DNA of 45,345 nucleotides from an uncultured Burkholderiales bacterium (GTDB taxonomy: Bacteria; Pseudomonadota; Gammaproteobacteria; Burkholderiales; Burkholderiaceae_C). Below, piece by piece: positions 27,231 through 37,808 of the stretch (positions are counted from its first letter, which is position 1; every line of letters begins with the position of its first letter). Below the pieces are notes generated by a model, which was not told the origin of the DNA, made no database searches, and worked only from the letters and a program-made list of their open reading frames with translations. The position numbers and the translations under genes were made by a program. The stretch covers positions 1 to 45,345 of the forward strand of contig CAITSG010000070.1 of the NCBI GenBank assembly GCA_903894995.1, in the 5' to 3' direction.

Positions 27231-28730
27231 ATGGAATTTTTCGACAGTTTGAATCAGGGCTTTGCCTCTTTGGGGACGTGGCAAATCGCCATCGCCTTGT
27301 TCATCGGTGCGGCTTTGGGCGTTGTGGTGGGCGTCTTGCCCGGTGTCGGACCGGGCGTGACGATCGCCGTGCTGCTGCCCTTCACTTACGGCATGGCCCC
27401 GCTGGCGGGTATATCGCTGTTGCTGGGTGTCTATTGCGGCGCTTTTTATGGGGGTGCGGTCACCTCCATCCTGATTCGCACGCCCGGCGAAGCCTCCTCC
27501 GTCATGACCATGTTCGACGGCTACCCCATGGCCAAAAACGGTCAGGCACAGCGGGCACTGTCGCTGGCCTTCATGTCGGCCTTTGCGGGCGGCATCGTCA
27601 GCGCTTTGCTGCTCGGACTGGCGGCCAGACCCATGGCCAGTTTTGCGGCCCGCTTTGGTGCACCAGAAAGTGTGATGGCCATTGTTCTGGCGGCTGTGTG
27701 TGTGGGCAAAGCCTACCGCAAGCAATTCGCCTCGGCCATGATGATGATGGGCTTGGGCTTCTTTTTGGCCACCATTGGGATTGACCCCAACTCCAACGAA
27801 CAGCGTTACACCTTTGGCATCGCAGGCGTGCTCAGTGGCATTCCGCTGGTGCCTGTGGCCGTGGGCTTATTTGGCATGGCGCAAGCCCTGGTCATGGTCA
27901 GTTCGCCGGTTCCCCGATTTGATGCTTCGCTGATCCAGAACGCGGGCGTTTCCTGGCGCGGATTTCTGGAGCCCTTCAAATACCCCAAAGCCATGGCCAA
28001 GGGTTTGTTCATGGGCTCGGCCATTGGCGTGCTGCCGGCTGTAGGCGCGGCGCTGTCCACTTCATTGGCGTACTTCTGGACCCAACGCGGTGCCAAAGAC
28101 CCCACCCCGTTTGGCCAAGGCAACCCCGAGGGCATCGTGGCCGCCGAATGTGCCAACAATTCCAACTCAGGTGGTGCCATGATCACCGTGCTCACGCTGG
28201 GCATCCCGGGAGACGCGATCACCGCCATCATCATGGGCGTGTTTGTGGTGCATGGCATCGTGCCCGGCCCCTCGCTGTTCATGGACCGCCCTGAAATCAT
28301 CAACGGTGTTCTGGCCTCCTTGCTGGTCATCAACGTGGTGATCTTGGCCTTGCTGGTGATCACCGTCAAACCCTTGGCACGCCTGGCCTATGTCAACCCG
28401 CGCATATTGGGGCTGGCCATTTTGGCGCTGTGTTTTGTCGGTGCTTTTTCAGCGGCCAACAGCATGTATTACGTGATCATTGCCGCCGTCTTTGGCGTGT
28501 TCGGCCTAGTGTGCGCCCGCGCCAACATACCAACCATCCCCCTGATTTTGGGCATGGTCATGGGCGACACCCTCGAATCCACTTTGCGCCAAACGCTGGG
28601 ACGCAGCGAAGGCTCGTTCATGCCCTTCATCGAGCGCCCGATTTCGGCCGCCCTGGTCGCGACCGCCTTGCTGCTGCTGCTGTGGCCGCTGGTGTCGGGC
28701 TTGTTTGCCAAACGCCAGGTCATCACATGA
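27231..28730 (+). CDS. tctA: Tripartite tricarboxylate transporter large permease TctA
   Basis: GAALGVVVGVLPGVGPGVTIAVLLPFTYGMAPLAGISLLLGVYCGAFYGGAVTSILIRTPGEASSVMTMFDGYPMAKNGQAQRAL. Confidence 0.96.
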   Translation: MEFFDSLNQGFASLGTWQIAIALFIGAALGVVVGVLPGVGPGVTIAVLLPFTYGMAPLAGISLLLGVYCGAFYGGAVTSILIRTPGEASSVMTMFDGYPMAKNGQAQRALSLAFMSAFAGGIVSALLLGLAARPMASFAARFGAPESVMAIVLAAVCVGKAYRKQFASAMMMMGLGFFLATIGIDPNSNEQRYTFGIAGVLSGIPLVPVAVGLFGMAQALVMVSSPVPRFDASLIQNAGVSWRGFLEPFKYPKAMAKGLFMGSAIGVLPAVGAALSTSLAYFWTQRGAKDPTPFGQGNPEGIVAAECANNSNSGGAMITVLTLGIPGDAITAIIMGVFVVHGIVPGPSLFMDRPEIINGVLASLLVINVVILALLVITVKPLARLAYVNPRILGLAILALCFVGAFSAANSMYYVIIAAVFGVFGLVCARANIPTIPLILGMVMGDTLESTLRQTLGRSEGSFMPFIERPISAALVATALLLLLWPLVSGLFAKRQVIT

Positions 28731-29884
28731 ACAGCACCACCAACACCACATCCTTCAACCCCTCCTTCACCACCGCCTTCATCACCGATGAATTGTGCTT
28801 TTGGCACGATCCGGGCAACTACGCCCTGATGCTCAAACCTGGCGGCTTTGTGGAGCCCTACAACCGCCACATCGAAAACGCCGACCCCAAACGGCGCCTG
28901 CACAACTTGCTGCAAACCAGCGGCATGATGTCGCAGCTCCAGGTGATGCCAGCGCGTGACGCCCAAGTGCACGAACTCACCCGTCTGCACAGCGCCGATT
29001 ACGTCAGCAAAGTCCAAGCCATTGCCCAACAAGGCGGCGGTGACACCGGCATCGGCGCGCCCATTTCGTCGAACGGCTGGGACGCGGCCAGACGTTCTGC
29101 AGGTTGCGCCCTGAGCGCCGTCGATGCCGTGATGTTGGGCCAGGCCCAGACCGCCTACGCCCTGACCCGACCGCCCGGCCACCACGCAGAACCTGAGCAA
29201 GGCATGGGTTTTTGCGTGTTTGCCAATGCCGCTTTGGCTGCAGCCCATGCCATCGAAGTCCATGGTTTGCAGCGAGTGGCCATCGTGGACTGGGATGTGC
29301 ACTTTGGCAACGGCACCCAAAAATGCTTTGAAAACCGAAACGATGTGCTGACCATTTCGGTGCACCAACAGGCAGGCTATTTGTTTGTCAAAGGCGAAGC
29401 CGACGAACTGGGTACAGGCGTCGGACTGGGCTACAACCTCAACCTCCCCTTGCCACCCGGTTGCGGCTTTGGTGCTTACCGCGAGGCCTTCGAACAGGTC
29501 GTATTGCCCGCTCTGGAGGCTTATCGACCCGAGTTGATCATCGTCGCTTGTGGCTACGATGCCGGGCGGTTTGACCCCTTGGGCCGCATGCTGCTGGATG
29601 GGGTCGCGTTCAGATGGATGACCGATGCGGTCATGGATGTGGCTCGCCGCCATGCACAAGGTCGTTTGGTCATGACCCACGAAGGGGGCTACTGCCCGGT
29701 GTCTGTTCCTTTTTGGGGCCTTGCCGTACTGGAGCAACTCTCAGGCCACAAAACTGAAGCGCCCTGCCCCTTCACGCCCCAGCACGATCAAATGCCAGCG
29801 CAAAAATTGCAAGACTACCAACGCGACTTGACGCGGCAATGGGCCGTGCATTTTGAAGACGTCAGGCAACGCCACTGGCGATAA
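28727..29884 (+). CDS. Class II histone-deacetylase-like amidohydrolase
   Basis: RPPGHHAEPEQGMGFCVFAN, VDWDVHFGNGTQKCFE (Zn ligands), CGYDAGRFDPLGRM, HEGGYCPV. ATGA overlap with tctA. Confidence 0.92.
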   Translation: MNSTTNTTSFNPSFTTAFITDELCFWHDPGNYALMLKPGGFVEPYNRHIENADPKRRLHNLLQTSGMMSQLQVMPARDAQVHELTRLHSADYVSKVQAIAQQGGGDTGIGAPISSNGWDAARRSAGCALSAVDAVMLGQAQTAYALTRPPGHHAEPEQGMGFCVFANAALAAAHAIEVHGLQRVAIVDWDVHFGNGTQKCFENRNDVLTISVHQQAGYLFVKGEADELGTGVGLGYNLNLPLPPGCGFGAYREAFEQVVLPALEAYRPELIIVACGYDAGRFDPLGRMLLDGVAFRWMTDAVMDVARRHAQGRLVMTHEGGYCPVSVPFWGLAVLEQLSGHKTEAPCPFTPQHDQMPAQKLQDYQRDLTRQWAVHFEDVRQRHWR

Positions 29885-29939
29885 AGATCATCGCCTTTCT
29901 GTCAAAGCAATACAGACCAACAACACAGGAAGTCGAACC

Positions 29940-31079
29940 TTGAATCCTCTTCGTCCATCTCCACGAGAATGCGGCCTTGCGTTTTCTGGCACCCCTGGCG
30001 TGACCAATTCCATCGTCGATGTGGCCGATGTGTCGGTGGGCTATTGGGACCATGACGGTTTGAATGCCGAGGGTCGACCCTTTCGCACGGGTGTGACTGC
30101 CATCCTGCCTATGGGGGATTCACCCCTGTTGATGTCTTGTCCAGCTGCCATTCATTCGCAGAACGGCAATGGTGAAATGACCGGCAGCCATTGGATCAAA
30201 GACAGTGGACGCCTGAACAGCCCTGTGTTGATCACCAACACCCACGCGGTGGGGGCGGCACACGAGGCCGCAGTGAACTGGATGGCTGAACGCTACAAAG
30301 ACCTGTTTGAAAATGACCATTTTTGGGCCATGCCCGTGGTAGCCGAAACCTACGATGGCTTTACCAATGATATTTTGGCCCTGCAGGTTCGCCCTGAGCA
30401 TGCCCGGCTTGCACTGGAACAAGCGTGGGCTTGCGCACAACGGGCACATCAACTGGGCAAAAGCCCCATTGCGCAGGGCAATTGCGGGGGCGGGATGGGC
30501 ATGCAAACCTTTGGCTTCAAGGGCGGCAGTGGATCAAGTTCCAGAACCCTTCAACTGGACGGCCTGCAAGGCACCTTGGGTGTTTTTGTTCAATCCAATT
30601 TTGGTGGCCGAAGCCAATTTTGCTGGCGTGGCCGACCCTTGGGTCGGCTGTGGCCTCAGCCTTCGCCATTTGCCCAAGGCATGGCAGAAACGGGCTCACT
30701 GATCACCATCGTCGCCACCGACTTGCCTCTGGACGCCAAACAACTGGCGTTGGTGGCTGGGCGTGTACCCATGGGGGTCGCCTTGTTGGGCGGCAGCGCG
30801 GGGAACTATTCAGGTGAAATCACCCTGGCCTTTTCAACCGCCAATGCCCGCGAGGCCCGAGGTGTGAGGCGGCCTGGACCCCTCGTCCACCCAGTCCAGG
30901 CATTGGACGAATCGGCACTGGACCCCGTGTACGAGGCCACCATTCAAGCCACCGAAGAGGCCATCATGAACGCGCTTTTTGCAGCGCAATCCATGCCGAC
31001 GCACAAGCCACAGGGCACACTGCATGCACTGGACAGCAGCCTGTTCATGGCGTTGATGCGTGAGGCTCGGCCCAGCTGA
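29940..31079 (+). CDS. P1 family peptidase (DmpA/BapA-type aminopeptidase)
   Basis: TPGVTNSIVDVADVSVGY, TNTHAVGAAHEAAV, GNCGGGMGMQTFGFKGGSGSSSR, ETGSLITIVATDLPLDAKQL (Gly-Ser autocleavage position). TTG start at 29940 with AGGAAG upstream is one option; ORF extends to 29853. Confidence 0.88.
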   Translation: MNPLRPSPRECGLAFSGTPGVTNSIVDVADVSVGYWDHDGLNAEGRPFRTGVTAILPMGDSPLLMSCPAAIHSQNGNGEMTGSHWIKDSGRLNSPVLITNTHAVGAAHEAAVNWMAERYKDLFENDHFWAMPVVAETYDGFTNDILALQVRPEHARLALEQAWACAQRAHQLGKSPIAQGNCGGGMGMQTFGFKGGSGSSSRTLQLDGLQGTLGVFVQSNFGGRSQFCWRGRPLGRLWPQPSPFAQGMAETGSLITIVATDLPLDAKQLALVAGRVPMGVALLGGSAGNYSGEITLAFSTANAREARGVRRPGPLVHPVQALDESALDPVYEATIQATEEAIMNALFAAQSMPTHKPQGTLHALDSSLFMALMREARPS

Positions 31080-31120
31080 AACATGTAAAACCCAACTGGC
31101 AGGCTGATGCCCCTGCGGTG

Positions 31121-32011
31121 CTAAACCTGCAAGATCAACGCCGCCCCTGCTACTGCCAGCACAGCCCCACCCCAAGCCCCCCAAGCAGGGCGACGGCGGT
31201 ACACCATCCACAACAGTGGCAGCAGCAAGATCGGGGTGAGTGACGAGAAAATACCCACCAAATTGGCCTGCCCGGTGTGCAGCGCCTGCAAAATCAAGGT
31301 CATGCCCAAGGCCATGGCCACAGCGGCACTGGCCCAAGTGTTGAGCAGAGTCTTGCGATCCAACGGGTTTTGCACCCGCGCCACCTTGGCCCCTGCCCAC
31401 AGCAAAATCAAATGCGCCAAAAAACTGGCCGAGGTGCGCACGGCAGACGCCGCCACCGCGTCTACCCCAGAAGCCATCAAAGGCTTGATCATCAAGGTGG
31501 CGACCGACTGGCACACCGCCGCCAACAAGCCCAACACAACACCCGTCCACAAAGAACCTTGGGTGTTTTCCCAAACGTGGGTTTCGCTCTCGCGGCGGCC
31601 CCACACAATGGCCACCATCACGCCCGAGACCAGCAAACTGCCGCCCACCAAGGTCCAGCCCCAGAGGGTCTCCCCTAAAAACAACCAGGCCAGCAAGGTG
31701 GAAAACAAGGCATGCGAGGCAAACAGCACACCGCTGCGTCGCGGCCCTAAGCGGTTCATGCAGGCGAACAAGGCCGTATCGCCAATGAAAATACCGATCA
31801 AGCCAGACAAAGCCAGCAAGCCCACGCTCGCGCCGTCAAGGGTGCGCCACTGCCCGGTGAACAGCGCCAAAGCCCACAGCAAGGTCAGCGCAAAGAACAA
31901 GCGCCAGCGGGTAAAAGCAAACGCGCCCATTCGGCTGGAAGCCGCGGCAGAAAACAAACTGCCCACCGCCCACGACAAAGCGGCCAGCGCCGCCAAAAGT
32001 TCAGCCTGCAC
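31121..32011 (-). CDS. EamA/DMT family transporter
   Basis: Hydrophobic 10-TM pattern; GLIGIFIGDTALFACMNRLGPRRSGVLFASHALFSTLLAWLFLGETL. Confidence 0.92.
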   Translation of the reverse strand: MQAELLAALAALSWAVGSLFSAAASSRMGAFAFTRWRLFFALTLLWALALFTGQWRTLDGASVGLLALSGLIGIFIGDTALFACMNRLGPRRSGVLFASHALFSTLLAWLFLGETLWGWTLVGGSLLVSGVMVAIVWGRRESETHVWENTQGSLWTGVVLGLLAAVCQSVATLMIKPLMASGVDAVAASAVRTSASFLAHLILLWAGAKVARVQNPLDRKTLLNTWASAAVAMALGMTLILQALHTGQANLVGIFSSLTPILLLPLLWMVYRRRPAWGAWGGAVLAVAGAALILQV

Positions 32012-32024
32012 AGGGCAGCCGGGC

Positions 32025-33447
32025 TCAGCTGCCCGCCACCTTCATGCGGTTGACCAAGATGGAGCCGGTGGATTTGGCCCCCATGTTGTAGGTGTCCGAG
32101 CCCACCGCCTCGATGCCCATGAGCATGTCTTTCAGGTTGCCCGCGATGGTGATCTCGTGCACCGGGTAAGCAATCTGGCCGTTCTCCACCCAAAACCCGC
32201 TGGCCCCGCGTGAATAGTCGCCGGTCACGTAGTTCACACCTTGGCCCATCAACTCGGTCACAAACAGCCCGGTGCCCAGCTTTTGGATCATGGCGTCCAG
32301 GTCGTCATTCGCTTGGGTCAGGCGGGACGTCATGGACAAGTTGTGTGACCCCCCGGCATTGCCGGTGGTCTGCATGCCCAACTTGCGGGCCGAGTAGCTG
32401 CTCAAAAAGTAGCCTTCCACGCGTCCACCTTTGACCACTTTGCGGCGCACCGAACGCACACCTTCGTCGTCAAACGGCGAGCTGCCTTTGCCGCGCAGCA
32501 CAAACGGGTCTTCTTCGATGTCGATGTGCTTGGGGAACACCTTTTTGCCCAGTGAGTCCAGCAAAAAGCTGCTCTTGCGGTACAGCGCCCCGCCACTCAC
32601 GGCCTGCACAAAACCACCCAACAAGCCAGCAGCCACGGGCGACTCGAACAACACGGGGCATTCGGTGGTGGCGATCTTGCGTGCCCCCAGGCGCGACAAG
32701 GCGCGTTCGGCGGCGTAGCGGCCCACGGCCTCAACCGAAGACAATTCATCGGCCGAGCGCATCGAGGTGTACCACGCGTCACGCTGCATTTCGGCGTTGC
32801 GCCCCGGCCGCTTGGCAATCGGTGCCACCGAAACACTGTGGCGCGAGCTGGCATAACCGCCACGAAAGCCGTGTGTGTGGGCGCTGAAGAAATGGCTTTG
32901 CTGGGCCGACACGGCAGCGCCGTCGCTGTTGGTGATGCGGCGGCTGGTTTTGAGGGCAGCGGCCTCGCATTGCAAGGCGATGCGGGCCGCTTCTTCGCTG
33001 TTGATGGACCAGGGGTGGAACAGGTCCAGGTCGCGGTGGTTCGTCTCGATGTCGGCTTCATCCGGCAGACCCGCCGTGGGGTCTTCGGCGGTGAAGCGGG
33101 CGATGTCGAAAGCGGCCTGCACGGTGCGCTCGATCGCGGCTTTGGAAAAATCCGAGGTGCTGGCATTGCCCCGGCGGTGGTCCACATACACCGTCACGCC
33201 CAGTGACTTGTCGCGGTTGCGCTCCACGTTTTCCAGCTCGCCCTTGCGCACGCTGACCGACAGCCCGCAGCCCTCAGAAGCTTCGGCACCGGCATTGGTG
33301 GCCCCCAGTTTTTTGGCATGGTGCAGGGCGATGTCGACCAGCTCTTCAAAATGGTCACGCGAGTAGCTGAAGCCATCATGGGCGTGCGCATGTGCGGCGG
33401 TGTCAGGGGCAGTTTTTTTCACGGGGCTTTTCACAGAAATTTTCACG
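32025..33447 (-). CDS. pmbA: Metalloprotease PmbA/TldD family
   Basis: GLSVSVRKGELENVERNRDKSLGVTVYVDHRRGNASTSDFS..., GYFLSSYSARKLGMQTTGNAGGSHNL, GVNYVTGDYSRGASGFWVENGQIAYPVHEITIAGNL. Start approximate (probable GTG, VKISVKSPVKK); ORF extends to 33566. Confidence 0.94.
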
Positions 33448-33549
33448 AAGAAGGTCTCGAAAAAAATGGCGGGCACCAGGCCCGCAGTGGCCGCTATGAT
33501 ACTTGCCACCCAGCCCCAGCGCTGCATCTGAAAACGAGTTCCCCCCTTC

Positions 33550-34209
33550 ATGTCCCGTAAACCCAAAAAAGGCTATTTCGTGCGAGGTCAGTTTGTTGCC
33601 GAAGGCAGCGAGCTGGACCTGGAGTACAAGCGCGAGCTCAAAGGCGGCCTTGACGGCCCCAGCCGCACCGAACTCAAGCGAGAAAGCACCGAGCTGCAAG
33701 ACCTTGGCACCGAACTCCTGACCTTGCGCAAAGACCTGATGGAGGGCCTGGCCCTGCCCGACAAACTCGTCGATGGCCTGGCCGAAGCCAAACGCATCAC
33801 CAACTTTGAGGGCAAGCGCCGCCAGATGCAATTCATCGGCAAGCAAATGCGCCTGCTCAGCCCCGAAACCCTGCAAGCCGTGCGCGAGGCGCTCGACATC
33901 CAGCGCTTGGGCAGTGCCAAAGACACCCAGACCTTGCACCTGGCCGAGGCCTGGCGAGACCGCCTGATCGCCGACGATGCGGCGGTGGGTGAATGGATCG
34001 CACACTACCCACAAACCGACATGCAGCAGCTGCGCGCCCTGGTGCGCCAAGCCCGCAAGGACGCCGTGCCGGTGACCAACGCGGCTGTGTCACAAGGCCT
34101 GGCCCCCCGCCAAGGCCGTGCTTACCGCGAGCTGTTCAAGCTGGTGCGCAGCGTGCTCACAGGCGGCGAAAGTGACAACACCCCCGAAGAGGACTCCGAA
34201 GATGAGTGA
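33550..34209 (+). CDS. darP: Ribosome biogenesis factor DarP/YjgA
   Basis: MSRKPKKGYFVRGQFV ... LKRESTELQDLGTELLTLRKDLMEGLALPDKLVDGLAEAKRITNFEGKRRQMQFIGKQMR. Confidence 0.93.
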   Translation: MSRKPKKGYFVRGQFVAEGSELDLEYKRELKGGLDGPSRTELKRESTELQDLGTELLTLRKDLMEGLALPDKLVDGLAEAKRITNFEGKRRQMQFIGKQMRLLSPETLQAVREALDIQRLGSAKDTQTLHLAEAWRDRLIADDAAVGEWIAHYPQTDMQQLRALVRQARKDAVPVTNAAVSQGLAPRQGRAYRELFKLVRSVLTGGESDNTPEEDSEDE

Positions 34210-34798
34210 ATCCCATTTTGATCCGGTCAAAATCGGCATCGTATCCATCAGCGACCGTGCCAGCACAGGCGTTTACGAAGACAAAGGACTGCCTGCGCTG
34301 CAAGAGTGGCTCACGAAAGCCCTGCACAACCCCATCAGCTTCGAGCCGCGCTTGATCCCCGACGAAAAAGACCGCATCAGCGCCACCCTGATCGATCTGG
34401 TCGATGCTGGTTGCAGCTTGGTGCTGACCACCGGCGGCACCGGCCCCGCCCTGCGTGACGTGACACCCGAGGCCACGCTGGCAGTGGCCGACAAGGAAAT
34501 GCCCGGCTTTGGCGAACAAATGCGCCAGATCAGCCTGAAATTTGTGCCCACCGCCATCCTGTCGCGGCAGGTGGCCGTGATTCGGGGGCAGAGCCTGATC
34601 ATCAACCTGCCCGGCCAGCCCAAATCGATTGCCGAGACCCTGGAAGGCCTGAAAGACGCCGACGGCCAAGCCGTGGTGCACGGCATTTTTGCGGCCGTGC
34701 CTTATTGCGTGGATTTGATCGGCGGTCCTTACATGGAAACAAAGGAAGAGGTCTGCAAAGCCTTCCGCCCCAAATCCGCCCTCCGACCTGGCCGCTGA
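34202..34798 (+). CDS. mogA: Molybdopterin adenylyltransferase
   Basis: KIGIVSISDRASTGVYEDKGLPALQEWL, LVLTTGGTGPALRDVTPEATLAV, LPGQPKSIAETLEG. Overlaps darP by 8 nt. Confidence 0.94.
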   Translation: MSESHFDPVKIGIVSISDRASTGVYEDKGLPALQEWLTKALHNPISFEPRLIPDEKDRISATLIDLVDAGCSLVLTTGGTGPALRDVTPEATLAVADKEMPGFGEQMRQISLKFVPTAILSRQVAVIRGQSLIINLPGQPKSIAETLEGLKDADGQAVVHGIFAAVPYCVDLIGGPYMETKEEVCKAFRPKSALRPGR

Positions 34799-34837
34799 GG
34801 TCCCCCCAAAATTTGCCGATACCGTGGCATTTATGGG

Positions 34838-34843
34838 TATAAT
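34838..34843 (+). promoter_or_regulatory. Putative -10 box (TATAAT) of rpoD
   Basis: TTTATGGGTATAATCCACG in the mogA-rpoD intergenic region; implies a ~240-nt leader. Confidence 0.5.
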
Positions 34844-35091
34844 CCACGTTTTTCGGCAAGCGCGACAGCAGCACCTCCGGCCAGACCACCGCCATCCAAG
34901 CGACGCTCCCATGTGGGCAGGTCACCGTTCCGCAAGGACTGCACACCAAATGTTCGCCCACCCCCTTGCCATTGCAGATTTAAATTCCACCTGAGGGTTT
35001 GATCTGTGCCCTAACCCACGCCCGCGCCGGGATGTATCAGGCGCTGACTGTGTCGGTTTTCTTGTCCCTTTTTTGTGTTTCGAGGTTCGCC

Positions 35092-37578
35092 ATGCCCGCT
35101 CAAAAGCCGAAGAAGCCTGCCCAGGCCCCCGCCCAATCCACGTCCGTCGCCAAGACCTCTGCTGCTGCGAAAACCAAGGCATCAGTCAAAACACCTGCCC
35201 CAGCACCTGACCCGGTGTCCGCCCCAGCGACTGCCCCCAAACCCGCCAAAAATGCGGGCAAAGCAGCCACCAAGGCAACAGGAGCCCAAGTCCTGGCCTC
35301 GAGCGACCCTGCCCCCCCTGCCAAGCCTGTCAAGAAAGCCGCATCTGTGCCCGCCAAGAAATCTGAAGTGACCGAAAAAAAACCCACAACCATCGCCAGT
35401 GAACCCGCAGCCGACGCCCAAGCCAAAAAAACCACCAAAGTGGCCAAAGCTGCTGCACCCGCAGAAGACAAAACCCCCGCTGCCAAAAAAGTGATGACCG
35501 GTGCCAAACGCGGCCCCAAGAAAAAAGGCAGCATTGCCGAGCCCAGCCTCGAAGAAGAATTAGAAATCGAAGCCGACTTGGAGGGTGAACCTGTTGTCGA
35601 AGCCGGCTCTGACACGGCCGAGAAGGTCAAACCTCTGCGCATGAAGATCAGCAAGGCCAAAGAGCGCGCCTTGATGAAAGAATTTGGTCTTGACGAAACC
35701 GTCCTGACCGAAGCCGAGATGAAGCAGCGCCGCGACCGTCTGAAAGCCCTGATCAAACTCGGCAAGACCCGTGGCTACCTCACCAACGGCGAAATCAGCG
35801 ACCACTTGCCCGACAAGTTGGTCGATGCCGAAACCCTGGAAGTGGTGATCGCCACCCTGAACGACCTGGGTGTGGCGGTGTACGAGCAAACGCCCGACGC
35901 CGAGAGCCTGATCATCACCGACAACGCGCCCACCGGCTCGACCGAAGAAGAAGCCGAAGAAGCCGCCGAAGCCGCCTTGTCCACTGTGGACAGCGAATTT
36001 GGCCGCACCACCGACCCCGTGCGCATGTACATGCGCGAAATGGGCACTGTGGAACTGCTGACCCGCGAAGGCGAGATCGAAATTGCCAAACGCATCGAAG
36101 GCGGCTTGATGGACATGATGGCCGCGATCAGCGCATCGCCCGCCACCATCGCCGAAATCCTGCGCATGGCGAGCGAGATTCGTGAAGGCAAGGTCGTCAT
36201 CTCCACCGTGGTGGACGGTTTTGCCAAGCTCAACGAAGCCGATGACTATGTGGCCGAGGAAGACTTCGATGAATTCGACGAAGCCGATGACGACGACGGC
36301 AAAGGCGGCTCCAAAGCCCTGACCAAAAAGCTCGAAGAGCTGAAAAACCAGGCCCTGGAACGCTTTGACCGCATCACCGACTATTTCGAAAAAGTGCACA
36401 AGGTGTACGACAAAGAAGGCTGGGGCACGCCCGCCTACAACAAAGTGCAGTCCGCTCTGTCAGAAGAGCTGATGAACATCCGTTTCACGGCCAAAACCAT
36501 CGAAAAGTTGTGCGACATGGTGCGCGGCCAAGTGGACGATGTGCGCAAGAAAGAGCGCGAACTGCGCCGCATCATTGTGGACAAGTGCGGCTACCCGCAA
36601 GAGCAATTCATTGCCGACTTCAGCGGTCGCGACAAGAACGGCAAGCGCGTGGAATCGCAACTGCTCAACCTCAAATGGATCGAAAAGCAGGCTGCTGCGG
36701 GCAAGAGCTGGAGCGCCGTCATGGGCCGCAACATCCCGCCCGTGCAAGACTTGCAGCAAAAGCTGATGGACTTGCAAACCCAAGTGGTGGTCCCGCTCGA
36801 TGAGCTCAAAGACATCAACAAGCGCATGAACGCGGGCGAGCGCTCATCACGCGATGCCAAGAAAGAGATGATCGAGGCCAACTTGCGCCTGGTGATCTCG
36901 ATTGCCAAAAAATACACCAACCGCGGTCTGCAGTTCCTCGACTTGATCCAGGAAGGCAACATCGGCTTGATGAAGGCGGTCGACAAGTTCGAATACCGCC
37001 GGGGCTACAAGTTCTCGACCTACGCCACCTGGTGGATCCGTCAGGCCATCACCCGCTCGATTGCGGACCAAGCCCGCACGATCCGCATTCCGGTGCACAT
37101 GATCGAGACCATCAACAAGATGAACCGCATTTCGCGCCAGCACTTGCAGGAGTTCGGCTTTGAGCCCGATGCCTCGATCCTGGCCGAGAAAATGGAAATC
37201 CCGGAAGACAAAATCCGCAAGATCATGAAGATCGCCAAAGAGCCCATCTCCATGGAAACGCCAATCGGAGACGACGACGACAGCCACCTGGGCGATTTCA
37301 TCGAAGACAGCACGCACACTGCGCCCATTGACGCGGCCCTGCAAGCCGGTCTGCGCGACGTGGTCAAAGACATCCTGGACAGCCTGACGCCTCGTGAAGC
37401 CAAAGTGCTGCGCATGCGTTTTGGCATCGAGATGTCCACCGACCATACCCTGGAAGAAGTGGGCAAACAGTTCGACGTGACGCGCGAACGCATCCGCCAG
37501 ATCGAAGCCAAAGCGCTGCGCAAACTCAAGCACCCCAGCCGCTCGGACAAACTGCGCAGCTTCATCGACACGATGTAA
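35092..37578 (+). CDS. rpoD: RNA polymerase sigma-70 factor RpoD with long low-complexity N-terminal extension
   Basis: [87 protein letters not shown]-terminal [41 protein letters not shown]. Confidence 0.98.
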   Translation: MPAQKPKKPAQAPAQSTSVAKTSAAAKTKASVKTPAPAPDPVSAPATAPKPAKNAGKAATKATGAQVLASSDPAPPAKPVKKAASVPAKKSEVTEKKPTTIASEPAADAQAKKTTKVAKAAAPAEDKTPAAKKVMTGAKRGPKKKGSIAEPSLEEELEIEADLEGEPVVEAGSDTAEKVKPLRMKISKAKERALMKEFGLDETVLTEAEMKQRRDRLKALIKLGKTRGYLTNGEISDHLPDKLVDAETLEVVIATLNDLGVAVYEQTPDAESLIITDNAPTGSTEEEAEEAAEAALSTVDSEFGRTTDPVRMYMREMGTVELLTREGEIEIAKRIEGGLMDMMAAISASPATIAEILRMASEIREGKVVISTVVDGFAKLNEADDYVAEEDFDEFDEADDDDGKGGSKALTKKLEELKNQALERFDRITDYFEKVHKVYDKEGWGTPAYNKVQSALSEELMNIRFTAKTIEKLCDMVRGQVDDVRKKERELRRIIVDKCGYPQEQFIADFSGRDKNGKRVESQLLNLKWIEKQAAAGKSWSAVMGRNIPPVQDLQQKLMDLQTQVVVPLDELKDINKRMNAGERSSRDAKKEMIEANLRLVISIAKKYTNRGLQFLDLIQEGNIGLMKAVDKFEYRRGYKFSTYATWWIRQAITRSIADQARTIRIPVHMIETINKMNRISRQHLQEFGFEPDASILAEKMEIPEDKIRKIMKIAKEPISMETPIGDDDDSHLGDFIEDSTHTAPIDAALQAGLRDVVKDILDSLTPREAKVLRMRFGIEMSTDHTLEEVGKQFDVTRERIRQIEAKALRKLKHPSRSDKLRSFIDTM

Positions 37579-37600
37579 AAGGCGACCCGCCAAAACACCA

Positions 37601-37635
37601 AAAGCCTCCTGACTGGAAAGTCAGGAGGCTTTTTC
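37601..37635 (+). terminator. Rho-independent terminator of rpoD
   Basis: AGCCTCCTGACT-GGAA-AGTCAGGAGGCT-TTTT: 12-bp perfect stem. Confidence 0.95.
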
Positions 37636-37808
37636 ATGGGTGCCAGTCGCGCAATCACTGGCCGCCAATACCCGGCATCGCCATATGGGTCAGAGAAAAC
37701 CATTAGCTTTACAAATTTAAGAATTTTTCTTTTTTATGTTCGCTGCCGGACATTAAAAAATGTGTCTTTGAATAAAATAATCACCAATAACCACAAAACA
37801 GATTACAA

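Noticed and set aside
28469-29737. 422-aa minus-strand ORF
   Set aside because: Antisense to tctA 3' end and the HDAC-like gene, which have clear family motifs.
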